The translations under genes were made by a program, and so were the position numbers. 64,000 nucleotides of DNA, taken from positions 186,001-250,000 of the forward strand of contig NZ_JAQSIP010000002.1 of assembly GCF_028649475.1 (NCBI RefSeq). The letters run 5' to 3'. The stretch is from Curvibacter cyanobacteriorum. GTDB taxonomy: Bacteria > Pseudomonadota > Gammaproteobacteria > Burkholderiales > Burkholderiaceae_C. The notes beneath the pieces were generated by a model, which was given only the letters and a program-made list of their open reading frames with translations, was not told the DNA's origin and did not search any database. This document shows positions 14,643 to 22,085 of this stretch, in pieces (position 1 is the first letter of the stretch; each line of letters starts with the position of its first letter).

Positions 14643-15506
14643 ATGTTCTGGCAAACCTCCCGCTTCCGACTTGAGTTGAACCGCCCCCTGGTGATGGGCA
14701 TCGTCAATGTCACCCCCGATTCGTTCTCGGACGGGGGCCGCCACGACACGCTGCAGCAGGCCCTGGCACACGCCGAGCAGTTGCTGGCGCAGGGGGCCGA
14801 CCTGCTGGACCTGGGGGGTGAATCCACCCGCCCTGGCAGCCCCCCCGTGGGCCTCGACGAGGAGTGGCGCCGGCTGGAGGGGGTGTTGCGCGAGGTGGTG
14901 CGTTGGCAGGTGCCGATCTCGGTCGACACCTACAAAGCCGAGGTCATGCGGCGGGCGCTGGATTTGGGCGTGGACGTCATCAACGACATCTGGGCCCTGC
15001 GCCAGCCGGGCGCCCCAGAGGTGGTGGCCGCGCACCCGGCGTGCGGCGTGTGCCTGATGCACATGCACCGCGATCCCCAGACCATGCAGGTGGCCCCCAT
15101 GGTGGGCGATGTCGTGCCCCAGGTGCTGTCCTTTTTGCAAGACGCCAGCGCTGGGCTGCTGGCCCGGGGGGTGGCGCGCGAGCGCATCGTGCTCGATGCC
15201 GGGGTGGGCTTTGGCAAGACGGTGGAGCAGAACTTTGCGCTGCTGGCGCGCCAACACGAACTCGACCAGAGCGGCTGGCCCTGGCTGGCAGGCTGGTCGC
15301 GCAAGTCCTCGCTGGGGGCGGTCACCGGGCTGGACGTGGCCGACCGGCTGGTGCCCAGCACCACCGCCGCCGTGCTGGCGGCGGACCGCGGTGCCCGCGT
15401 GCTGCGCGTGCACGATGTGCGTGAAACCGTGGCGGCCCTGCAGGTCTGGCAGGCGGTGCGTCAGGCGCAGGCACCTTCAACTCCGGTACAGTCGATGTCC
15501 GTTTAA
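14643..15506 (+). CDS. folP: dihydropteroate synthase
   Basis: Condenses para-aminobenzoate with 6-hydroxymethyl-dihydropterin diphosphate in folate synthesis; the sulfonamide target. 287 aa TIM barrel. Signatures are [15 protein letters not shown] near residue 20 and [15 protein letters not shown] near residue 58. The C-terminal barrel strands include [11 protein letters not shown] and GWSRKSSLG, which carry the pterin/diphosphate-binding Lys and Ser-Arg-Lys residues. The ATG at 14643 lies after the ftsH terminator, and glmM follows 25 nt downstream, a common ftsH-folP-glmM order. Confidence 0.96.
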   Translation: MFWQTSRFRLELNRPLVMGIVNVTPDSFSDGGRHDTLQQALAHAEQLLAQGADLLDLGGESTRPGSPPVGLDEEWRRLEGVLREVVRWQVPISVDTYKAEVMRRALDLGVDVINDIWALRQPGAPEVVAAHPACGVCLMHMHRDPQTMQVAPMVGDVVPQVLSFLQDASAGLLARGVARERIVLDAGVGFGKTVEQNFALLARQHELDQSGWPWLAGWSRKSSLGAVTGLDVADRLVPSTTAAVLAADRGARVLRVHDVRETVAALQVWQAVRQAQAPSTPVQSMSV

Positions 15507-15531
15507 GCGTCCACCACAGAAACAAAACAAC

Positions 15532-16866
15532 ATGACCAGACTCTATTTCGGTACCGACGGCATCCGTGGCACGGTGGGCCAGGCGCCCATCACCCCCGAC
15601 TTCGTGCTGCGACTGGCCCACGCGGTGGGCCGCGTGCTGCGCCAGAGTGAATCCCGCCCGACCGTGCTGATCGGCAAGGACACCCGCATTTCGGGCTACA
15701 TGCTCGAAAGCGCCCTGGAGTCGGGCTTCAACTCGGCCGGGGTGGATGTGGTGCTGCTGGGGCCCCTGCCCACGCCTGGCGTGGCCTACCTCACGCGGGC
15801 CCAGCGGGCCAGCCTGGGCGTGGTCATCAGTGCCAGCCACAACGCCTTCCAGGACAACGGCATCAAGTTCTTCAGCGCCCAGGGCGCCAAGCTGCCCGAC
15901 AGCTGGGAACAGGACGTCGAGGCCGCCTTGCAGGAGGCCCCGGTCTGGGTCGACTCGGCGTCCTTGGGCAAGGCGCGTCGCCTTGATGACGCGGCGGGCC
16001 GCTACATCGAATTCTGTAAGAGCACCTTTGCCAACGAACTGACCCTCAAGGGCCTGCGCATCGTGGTCGACGCAGCCCACGGTGCGGCCTACCACATCGC
16101 ACCCAAGGTGTTCCATGAGCTGGGGGCCGAGGTGATTGCGATGGGCTGCGCCCCGGACGGCCTCAACATCAACCACGAAGTGGGGGCCACGCACCCCGAA
16201 GCCCTGGTGCGCTCGGTGCGGGCCAACCAGGCCGACCTGGGCATTGCCCTTGATGGCGATGCCGACCGCTTGCAGATGGTCGACGCCACGGGCCGCCTCT
16301 ACAACGGCGATGAGTTGCTGTACCTGCTGGCACTGGACCGGCTGGAACGTGGTCTGCCCGTGCCGGGGGTGGTGGGCACGCTGATGACCAACATGGCCGT
16401 GGAGTTGGCCCTGCGCGAGAAGGGCATCGATTTTGTGCGCGCCAAGGTCGGCGACCGCTATGTGCTGGAGCAACTCGAGCAGAAGGGCTGGCAACTGGGC
16501 GGCGAGGGCTCGGGCCACCTGCTGGCGTTGGACCGCCACACCACCGGCGATGGCCTGATCAGCGCGCTGCAGGTGTTGCAGGCTTGCGTGCGGGGCCAGC
16601 GCACCTTGCCGCAGTGGTTCAGCCAACTGCGGCTGTTCCCTCAGACCCTGATCAATGTGCGCTTGCGGCCCGACCAGAAGTGGCAACAGAACACGGTGCT
16701 GAAAGCCGAGATCGCCGAGGCCGAGCAGGCCCTGGCGGGGGCGGGGCGGGTGCTGATCCGCGCCAGTGGCACCGAGCCCTTGCTGCGGGTGATGGTGGAG
16801 GCGCGGGACGAGGCCGTGGCCTCGCGATGGGCCAGCCGCCTGGCCGAGGCCGCACGCAGCGCTTGA
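15532..16866 (+). CDS. glmM: phosphoglucosamine mutase
   Basis: Interconverts glucosamine-6-phosphate and glucosamine-1-phosphate for UDP-GlcNAc, feeding peptidoglycan and lipid A. 444 aa, standard. The N-terminus is [16 protein letters not shown]. The phosphoserine loop is [18 protein letters not shown], with the catalytic Ser before HN. The Mg loop is [13 protein letters not shown], the sugar loop GEGSGHLL and the phosphate-binding loop [15 protein letters not shown] 15532 is the family start; the frame extending upstream to 15109 lies inside folP and is spurious. Confidence 0.97.
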   Translation: MTRLYFGTDGIRGTVGQAPITPDFVLRLAHAVGRVLRQSESRPTVLIGKDTRISGYMLESALESGFNSAGVDVVLLGPLPTPGVAYLTRAQRASLGVVISASHNAFQDNGIKFFSAQGAKLPDSWEQDVEAALQEAPVWVDSASLGKARRLDDAAGRYIEFCKSTFANELTLKGLRIVVDAAHGAAYHIAPKVFHELGAEVIAMGCAPDGLNINHEVGATHPEALVRSVRANQADLGIALDGDADRLQMVDATGRLYNGDELLYLLALDRLERGLPVPGVVGTLMTNMAVELALREKGIDFVRAKVGDRYVLEQLEQKGWQLGGEGSGHLLALDRHTTGDGLISALQVLQACVRGQRTLPQWFSQLRLFPQTLINVRLRPDQKWQQNTVLKAEIAEAEQALAGAGRVLIRASGTEPLLRVMVEARDEAVASRWASRLAEAARSA

Positions 16867-16969
16867 CGCGTGGGGGCGCCCCCGGGGGGCATGGCGTGTC
16901 CGGCGCCACGCCGCCGGGTGTGGCGCAGGAGGGCGCCGCGTCAGCCGTGGTGACCTAGCCGGGCCAGCC

Positions 16970-19912
16970 TCAGGCGGGCAGTGGCGTGCTTTGGCGTGTC
17001 AGGTAGGCCTCGAACTCAGCGGCAGGCAAGGGGCGGCTGTAGTAGTAGCCCTGGATTTCGTCGCAACCCAGGGTGCGCAGGAACTCGATCTGGCCCTCGG
17101 TCTCCACCCCCTCGGCGATGGTGCGCAGGCCCAGCGCCTGCGCCATGCCGATGATGGCCTTGACGATGCCCTGATCCTGCGCGGCTTCGCTGAGGTCGCG
17201 CACAAAAGACTGGTCAATCTTGAGCTTGTAGACCTGAAATCGCTTCAGGTGGCTCAGGGATGAATAGCCGGTCCCGAAGTCGTCGATCAGCAGCCGTATG
17301 CCCTGGTCGTGCAGGCGGTCCATGATGGCAATGGCCCCCTCCGGGTCGTCCATCGCAGCCCCTTCGGTGAGCTCCAGCTCCAGCAGCTGGGGCGCAATGC
17401 CGGCTTCCTTGATCAGGCGCTGCACCAGCTCGGGCAGCAGCGGTTGGCGGAACTGCACCGGGGACAGGTTCACCGACACGGTCAGGGGGGGCAGCCCCTG
17501 GTCCTGCCAGCGACGCACTTGCTGCAAGGCGGTGCGCAGCACCCACTCCCCCAGGTCCAGGATCAGGCCGGTGTCCTCCGCCACGGGGATGAACTCGGCG
17601 GGTGAGACCTGGCCCAGTTCGGGGTGCCGCCAGCGCAGCAGGGCCTCGGCACCAATCACCTGCCCGGTGCCCAGGTCGACCTGGGGCTGGTAGTGCAGCG
17701 TCATCTGGTCGCGCTCCCAGGCCTTGCGCAAGGCGTTCTCCAATTGCAGCACGCGGGCGGCCGCCTGCTGAATCTCCGCGGTGAACAGCCGGTACTGGTT
17801 GCGCCCGCTCTTCTTGGCCTGGTACATCGCGCTGTCGGCGCGCTGGTGCAGGGTGTCGAAGTCCTCGCCGTGCTGTGGGTACAGGGCCACGCCGATCGAC
17901 AGCGTGACACTGAGCTCGTACGGCCCGATCTGGAACGGTGTCGCGGACATCGCCAGGATGGCTTCGGCCAGCTGCTGGGCCTGCGCAACCGGCGCGTCAT
18001 TCACGACCAGCACGAACTCATCACCGCCCAGGCGCGACACCGTGTCCTGCTCTTTGACCAGGGCCTTCAGGCGGCGTGCAAAGTCAACCAGCAGTTCGTC
18101 GCCGACGCTGTGCCCCAGCGAGTCGTTGACGTTCTTGAAGTGGTCCATGTCCAGGTAAATCACCGCCACAGGCTCCCCCGAGCGGCGCGCACTGGCCAGC
18201 GACAGGTTGCTGCGCTCGTTCAGCAGCGAGCGGTTGGGCAAGCCGGTCAGGGCATCAAAGTAGGCCAGGCTGCGGATGCGCTCCTCGGTCTCTTTTTGCT
18301 GCGTGATGTCGCGGAACGAAGCGATGTAGTGGCTGGGCTCGCCCAGTGAATTGTCGACCCGGCTGATCGACAGCCACTGCAGGTAGCGGCTGCGGTTCTT
18401 GCGCTGGTTCCAGGCCTCGCCCTGCCAGTGGCCCCGCTGGCGCACGGCCACCCGCACCAGTTGCCGAAAGCTGTCGTCTTCGCGGTGCGCCGCCAGCAGC
18501 TTGGCGGTCTTGCCGACGGCGTCTTCGCGGCTGAAGCCGCTCAGGTCGCAAAACGCCTGGTTCACCATCAGGATGCGTTCTTGCGCATCGGTCACCACAA
18601 AGGCCTCGGTGCTTTGCTCAAACACTTTGGCGGTCAGGCGCAGCATGTCTTCGTCCTGGCGCCGCCGGGTGATGTCGCGCGACAGCACCACAAAGCGCGG
18701 TGCGGCCCCCTCGGGCACGGCCATGCGGGCCACCGACAGCTCGAACCACAGCCTGCGCCCCTGCAGGGGCAGGGCCAGCAGGCGGCCGCCGCTCAGGCCG
18801 TCGCGGTGGGCGTCGGCCAGCGCGCCCAGCACCTGTTCGGCCGCCTCGGCTTCCATCAAGTCGCTGACGCGCTGCCCCAACATGTCGGCGGGCGGGCGCA
18901 GCAGCAGGGTGGGGTCGGGGGTTTGCACGCTGAGGTATTCACCGTCCAGGCTCATCTCGAACAGCGAGTCCGGCACCGCGCTCAGCGTGGCCTCCATGTG
19001 GCGGCGGGCTTCTTCGATTTCGGCGGTGCGTTGGTTCACCAGGGCAGCCAGGTGGCGCTCCTGGGCCTTTTGGCGCCCGAGCAAAAAAACCAGGTAGCCC
19101 AACAGGGCCGAGAACAGCAGCGCCATGGTGCTGCGTGCGGCCAGCGATTGCGGGCTGCCCCAGCCGTTGACCGGGCTGACGCTCAGGTACCAAAAGCCAT
19201 TGGGCAGCTCCAGCGGTCGCTCCACGGGCTGCACCAGGGTGGGTCGACTGGATTGCGAGATCACCTGTCGCCCGCCATCGTCACCCGCCACCCGCCACAG
19301 CTGGTAGGCGTAACCCCGTTCTTCGAGTCGCGACAGATGGGCCAGGGCCAGCACCTCGTTGAGCCGGATGGTGACCGTGGTGAAGCCCCAGAACTTGTCC
19401 GGCGTTTGGGCGCCCTTGATGAAGACGGGCAGGCGGCCGACCACCCCCACGCCGCCCTGGATCAGTTCCATGGGGCCCGCCAGCGTCAGGTGACGGGTTT
19501 CGCGCGCCAACAAGGCCTCAGCGCGCTGCACCGGGTGGTTCAACGGGTTGAACCCCAGCGCACGTTCATTGCCTTTGAGGGGCACCACCTGGCTGATGGT
19601 GCCCTGCGGGCCCAGCGCCAGCATGCTGACGCCGGGGTGGAAGGTCAGCAGCTGCTCGCCGGCCGCCTGGAAGTTGGGCACCTCACCCTGGCCCTGTTGC
19701 ACCAGGGCGGCCAGCGAGTAGTTGGCCGACAGGGCACGCTCCAAGCCCCGTTGCACCGCCTGGGCGTGGTCCGCCGCGAGGTCGGACACCCGGGCGCGGG
19801 CCTCACGCAGCTGGTTCTCCTGCAGGACCCAGACCATGGCCATGGACGCCATCAACGAAGCCGCAAAGGCCACCAGGCCGGCGGTCCAAGGCTTGACTTG
19901 AGGCAAAGGCAT
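16970..19912 (-). CDS. membrane c-di-GMP protein: CHASE-like/PAS/PAS/GGDEF/EAL
   Basis: 980-aa predicted inner-membrane bifunctional sensor. A transmembrane helix (about 11-31) leads to a CHASE-like periplasmic domain (about 65-240), a second helix (about 260-279) and a short coiled region. Two PAS domains follow (about 305-415 and 425-540). The GGDEF domain (about 545-710) has intact GGDEF at 629-633, but the upstream inhibitory-site position reads KEQD instead of RxxD. The EAL domain (about 725-970) has EAL at 756-758 and DDFGTGYSS from 877. Both active sites look complete, so it may make and break c-di-GMP. Convergent with glmM; ligand unknown. Confidence 0.9.
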   Translation of the reverse strand: MPLPQVKPWTAGLVAFAASLMASMAMVWVLQENQLREARARVSDLAADHAQAVQRGLERALSANYSLAALVQQGQGEVPNFQAAGEQLLTFHPGVSMLALGPQGTISQVVPLKGNERALGFNPLNHPVQRAEALLARETRHLTLAGPMELIQGGVGVVGRLPVFIKGAQTPDKFWGFTTVTIRLNEVLALAHLSRLEERGYAYQLWRVAGDDGGRQVISQSSRPTLVQPVERPLELPNGFWYLSVSPVNGWGSPQSLAARSTMALLFSALLGYLVFLLGRQKAQERHLAALVNQRTAEIEEARRHMEATLSAVPDSLFEMSLDGEYLSVQTPDPTLLLRPPADMLGQRVSDLMEAEAAEQVLGALADAHRDGLSGGRLLALPLQGRRLWFELSVARMAVPEGAAPRFVVLSRDITRRRQDEDMLRLTAKVFEQSTEAFVVTDAQERILMVNQAFCDLSGFSREDAVGKTAKLLAAHREDDSFRQLVRVAVRQRGHWQGEAWNQRKNRSRYLQWLSISRVDNSLGEPSHYIASFRDITQQKETEERIRSLAYFDALTGLPNRSLLNERSNLSLASARRSGEPVAVIYLDMDHFKNVNDSLGHSVGDELLVDFARRLKALVKEQDTVSRLGGDEFVLVVNDAPVAQAQQLAEAILAMSATPFQIGPYELSVTLSIGVALYPQHGEDFDTLHQRADSAMYQAKKSGRNQYRLFTAEIQQAAARVLQLENALRKAWERDQMTLHYQPQVDLGTGQVIGAEALLRWRHPELGQVSPAEFIPVAEDTGLILDLGEWVLRTALQQVRRWQDQGLPPLTVSVNLSPVQFRQPLLPELVQRLIKEAGIAPQLLELELTEGAAMDDPEGAIAIMDRLHDQGIRLLIDDFGTGYSSLSHLKRFQVYKLKIDQSFVRDLSEAAQDQGIVKAIIGMAQALGLRTIAEGVETEGQIEFLRTLGCDEIQGYYYSRPLPAAEFEAYLTRQSTPLPA

Positions 19913-20211
19913 GGGGCGAGGTCAGTCGTTTTGCTGCGGCCCATTATGCCGGTGCAAGCGGCCTGTTTCGGCCCAATCCTGGCCCGATTCAGGGTCTCGC
20001 GCCGGGCGCACGCTGTCATCAAACCGCCTTCTCTGTGACATGGCGCAGTCACTGGCGCTCGCGAGACTCACGCTCAGTGCAGGCCTTGTCCCGCCCTGCC
20101 AGCGTGGCAAGGCAGGCGGGCCAAGGGGGCCCGCTGGATGTCCATGGGCCCGTTCGGCGGCGTGCAGGACAGGGGTCCTGTGGAACGCTGTCTGTTGATC
20201 TGGAGATCGCC
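19913..20211. other. 299-bp divergent intergenic region between the GGDEF/EAL gene and olsB
   Basis: Contains the Pho-box-like array described separately (20013-20052) and a GC-rich hairpin, GCGGGCC (20116-20122) pairing with GGCCCGC (20128-20134), inside the probable olsB leader. No convincing ORF, and no T-run after the hairpin. Confidence 0.5.
20013..20052 (+). promoter_or_regulatory. Pho-box-like direct repeats upstream of olsB
   Basis: Half-sites on an 11-bp grid: CTGTCAT (20013), a poor CCGCCTT (20024), GTGACAT (20035) and CAGTCAC (20046). Three of the four resemble the PhoB half-site CTGTCAT/C. The last pair, GTGACAT-GGCG-CAGTCAC, has Pho-box spacing. The expected -10 about 10 nt downstream is weak. 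PhoB control of ornithine-lipid genes is known in several proteobacteria, which raises plausibility. Confidence 0.45.
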
Positions 20212-21060
20212 ATGAAAGAATTGCCCAACCCCACGTTTCCTCTGTCCCCGATGGCCTTACCTCGGGGGTCACTTCATCCAAGCGACCACCTGGCTGACCG
20301 CGCGCACGGCGCGCCGGATGTGGCGCCTGGGCGCGGGGGCATTGAAGTTTCGTGGGCCCGACACCTGGACGAAGTTCGGGAAGCCCAACGACTGAGGTTT
20401 GACATCTTCGCCGGCGAAATGGGGGCCCGCCTGGCCACCCCGGTGCCCGGCCATGACATCGACCTGTTCGATGACTACTGCGAACACCTGCTGGTGCGCG
20501 ACGCCAGCACCCGCCAGGTGGTGGGCACCTACCGGGTGCTGACGCCGGTGCAGGCCAAGCGCATCGGCAGCACCTACAGCGACATGGAATTTGACCTGAC
20601 CCGCCTGCGCGGCCTGCGTTCGCGCATGGTCGAACTGGGCCGCAGTTGCGTGCACCCGGAGCACCGCCAGGGCGGCGTGATCCTGGCGCTGTGGGGCGCG
20701 CTGGCCGAGTTCATGGTGCGCAACCAGCTTGACACCATGATCGGCTGTGCCAGCATCCCGATGCTGCACAACGGCGTGGTCAGTGGCGACGCGGCCGCCA
20801 GCATCTGGCGTCAACTCAGCAGCAGCCACCTGGCGCCGATTGAATACCATGTGCTGCCGCGCCTGCCGCTGCCGGTCGAGCAACTCGATGCCGGTTTGAC
20901 CGTCGAGCCGCCGGCCCTGATCAAGGGCTACCTGCGCCTGGGCGCCCGCGTGCTGGGGGCCCCGGCCTGGGACCCGGACTTCAACACGGCTGACCTGCCG
21001 ATGCTGATGCGCATCGCTGACCTGCCGGCCCGCTACCGCAAGCATTTCCTGGGTGCCTGA
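20212..21060 (+). CDS. olsB: OlsB-type N-acyltransferase (GNAT fold, ornithine lipid synthesis)
   Basis: 282 aa. Predicted to N-acylate ornithine with 3-hydroxyacyl-ACP, giving lyso-ornithine lipid, the first step of phosphorus-free ornithine lipids. The acetyltransferase_5/OlsB-like core runs from about residue 45. RLRFDIFAGEMGA, VGTYRVLTP, MVELGRSCVHPEHRQGG and DTMIGCASIPM match the OlsB pattern. The ATG at 20212 follows GGAG. An alternative is a related acyl-homoserine-lactone-like or other GNAT acyltransferase. No olsA partner is in the window. The stop overlaps the next start (TGATG), so translation is coupled to the phosphoesterase. Confidence 0.78.
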   Translation: MKELPNPTFPLSPMALPRGSLHPSDHLADRAHGAPDVAPGRGGIEVSWARHLDEVREAQRLRFDIFAGEMGARLATPVPGHDIDLFDDYCEHLLVRDASTRQVVGTYRVLTPVQAKRIGSTYSDMEFDLTRLRGLRSRMVELGRSCVHPEHRQGGVILALWGALAEFMVRNQLDTMIGCASIPMLHNGVVSGDAAASIWRQLSSSHLAPIEYHVLPRLPLPVEQLDAGLTVEPPALIKGYLRLGARVLGAPAWDPDFNTADLPMLMRIADLPARYRKHFLGA

Positions 21061-21941
21061 TGCGCTTGAACTTCGAGGCGCTGGCGGACTGGGCGACCGA
21101 AGGGCGCCTGCCCGATGGGGCAGACGGAGCAGACAGCGAGTCCGAGGGGGCGCCGCCGCCGTTCCGCGCGGTCTTCATTTCGGACCTGCACCTGGGCACC
21201 CCGGGCTGCCAGGCCGAGGCCTTGCTGGACTTTCTCAAACACCACCCCAGCCAGACCCTTTACCTAGTGGGCGACATCATCGACGGCTGGCAACTGCGGC
21301 GCCGCTGGTACTGGCCCCAGGCGCACAACGACGTGGTGCAAAAACTGCTGCGCCGTGCCCGCAAGGGCTGTCGCATCATCTTCATCCCGGGCAACCACGA
21401 CGAGTTTGCACGCGGCTTTGTGGGGCATTCGTTTGGGGGCATCGAGGTGCTCGAGCAGGCCATCCACACCACCGCCGATGGGCGCAAGCTCTGGGTCATC
21501 CACGGTGACCATTTCGACGGCGTGATCCAGTGCGCCAAGTGGCTCGCCTACCTGGGTGACAACCTGTATGAGTGGTTGCTGCGTTTGAACCGGCACCTCA
21601 ACCACTGGCGCGGCCGCCTCGGGTTGCCGTACTGGTCCCTGTCGGCCTACCTCAAAGGCAAGGTCAAGACCGCCTTGAACTACGTGATGGATTTTGAGGT
21701 GGCGGTGGCCACCGAGGCGCGCCGCCGCGGCCTGCAGGGGGTGGTCTGTGGTCACATCCACCGCGCGGAGATGCGTGTCATTGACGGCACGTTGTATTGC
21801 AATGACGGCGATTGGGTCGAAAGTCACACGGCTTTGGTCGAGCACCTCGATGGTCGGCTGGAGCTGGTGCACTGGAGCCCCGACGCCGCTCAGGCCCGCC
21901 GCCATGCGGTCAGCGCGGTGGCGGTCAGTGGCTCAATTTGA
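21060..21941 (+). CDS. LpxH-like UDP-2,3-diacylglucosamine diphosphatase / metallophosphoesterase
   Basis: 293 aa, calcineurin-like metallophosphoesterase. Metal-binding motifs appear in order: FISDLHLGTPG (D-x-H), LVGDIIDGW (GD), FIPGNHDEF (GNHD), IHGDHFD (GDxFD) and VVCGHIHRAEM (GHxH). It resembles the UDP-2,3-diacylglucosamine diphosphatase family, which makes lipid X in lipid A synthesis. It is about 50 residues longer than E. coli LpxH, and because it is coupled to olsB by a one-base overlap, its true substrate may be another lipid diphosphate. No signal peptide; probably peripheral on the inner membrane. Confidence 0.8.
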   Translation: MRLNFEALADWATEGRLPDGADGADSESEGAPPPFRAVFISDLHLGTPGCQAEALLDFLKHHPSQTLYLVGDIIDGWQLRRRWYWPQAHNDVVQKLLRRARKGCRIIFIPGNHDEFARGFVGHSFGGIEVLEQAIHTTADGRKLWVIHGDHFDGVIQCAKWLAYLGDNLYEWLLRLNRHLNHWRGRLGLPYWSLSAYLKGKVKTALNYVMDFEVAVATEARRRGLQGVVCGHIHRAEMRVIDGTLYCNDGDWVESHTALVEHLDGRLELVHWSPDAAQARRHAVSAVAVSGSI

Positions 21942-21972
21942 TACTTTGTGAAGATGTGACACACATTTTGAA

Positions 21973-22017
21973 CTGACATATTTCTGTCATCAAATTTTCA
22001 TCATTGAGGCTAATAAT
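21973..22017 (+). promoter_or_regulatory. Pho box and -10 of the ppk1 promoter
   Basis: Three 11-bp-spaced repeats: CTGACAT (21973), CTGTCAT (21984) and TTTTCAT (21995), each followed by an AT-rich 4-mer. The first two give CTGACATATTTCTGTCAT, one mismatch in the half-sites from the PhoB consensus. The third ends exactly 10 nt before the -10 AATAAT (22012-22017), the geometry of classic PhoB-activated promoters. The surrounding 144-bp gap is unusually AT-rich for this genome. Confidence 0.78.
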
Positions 22018-22085
22018 GTGGCGCTAACAAAGCGACGCTGTGCGTTGCTGCCGTCGGTGCGGGTGCGTGGCGTTCGCTCTGTGCC

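Noticed and set aside
16867-16969. GC-rich inverted repeats between glmM and the GGDEF/EAL gene as a bidirectional terminator
   Set aside because: Arms are short or interrupted and no T-run follows on either strand.
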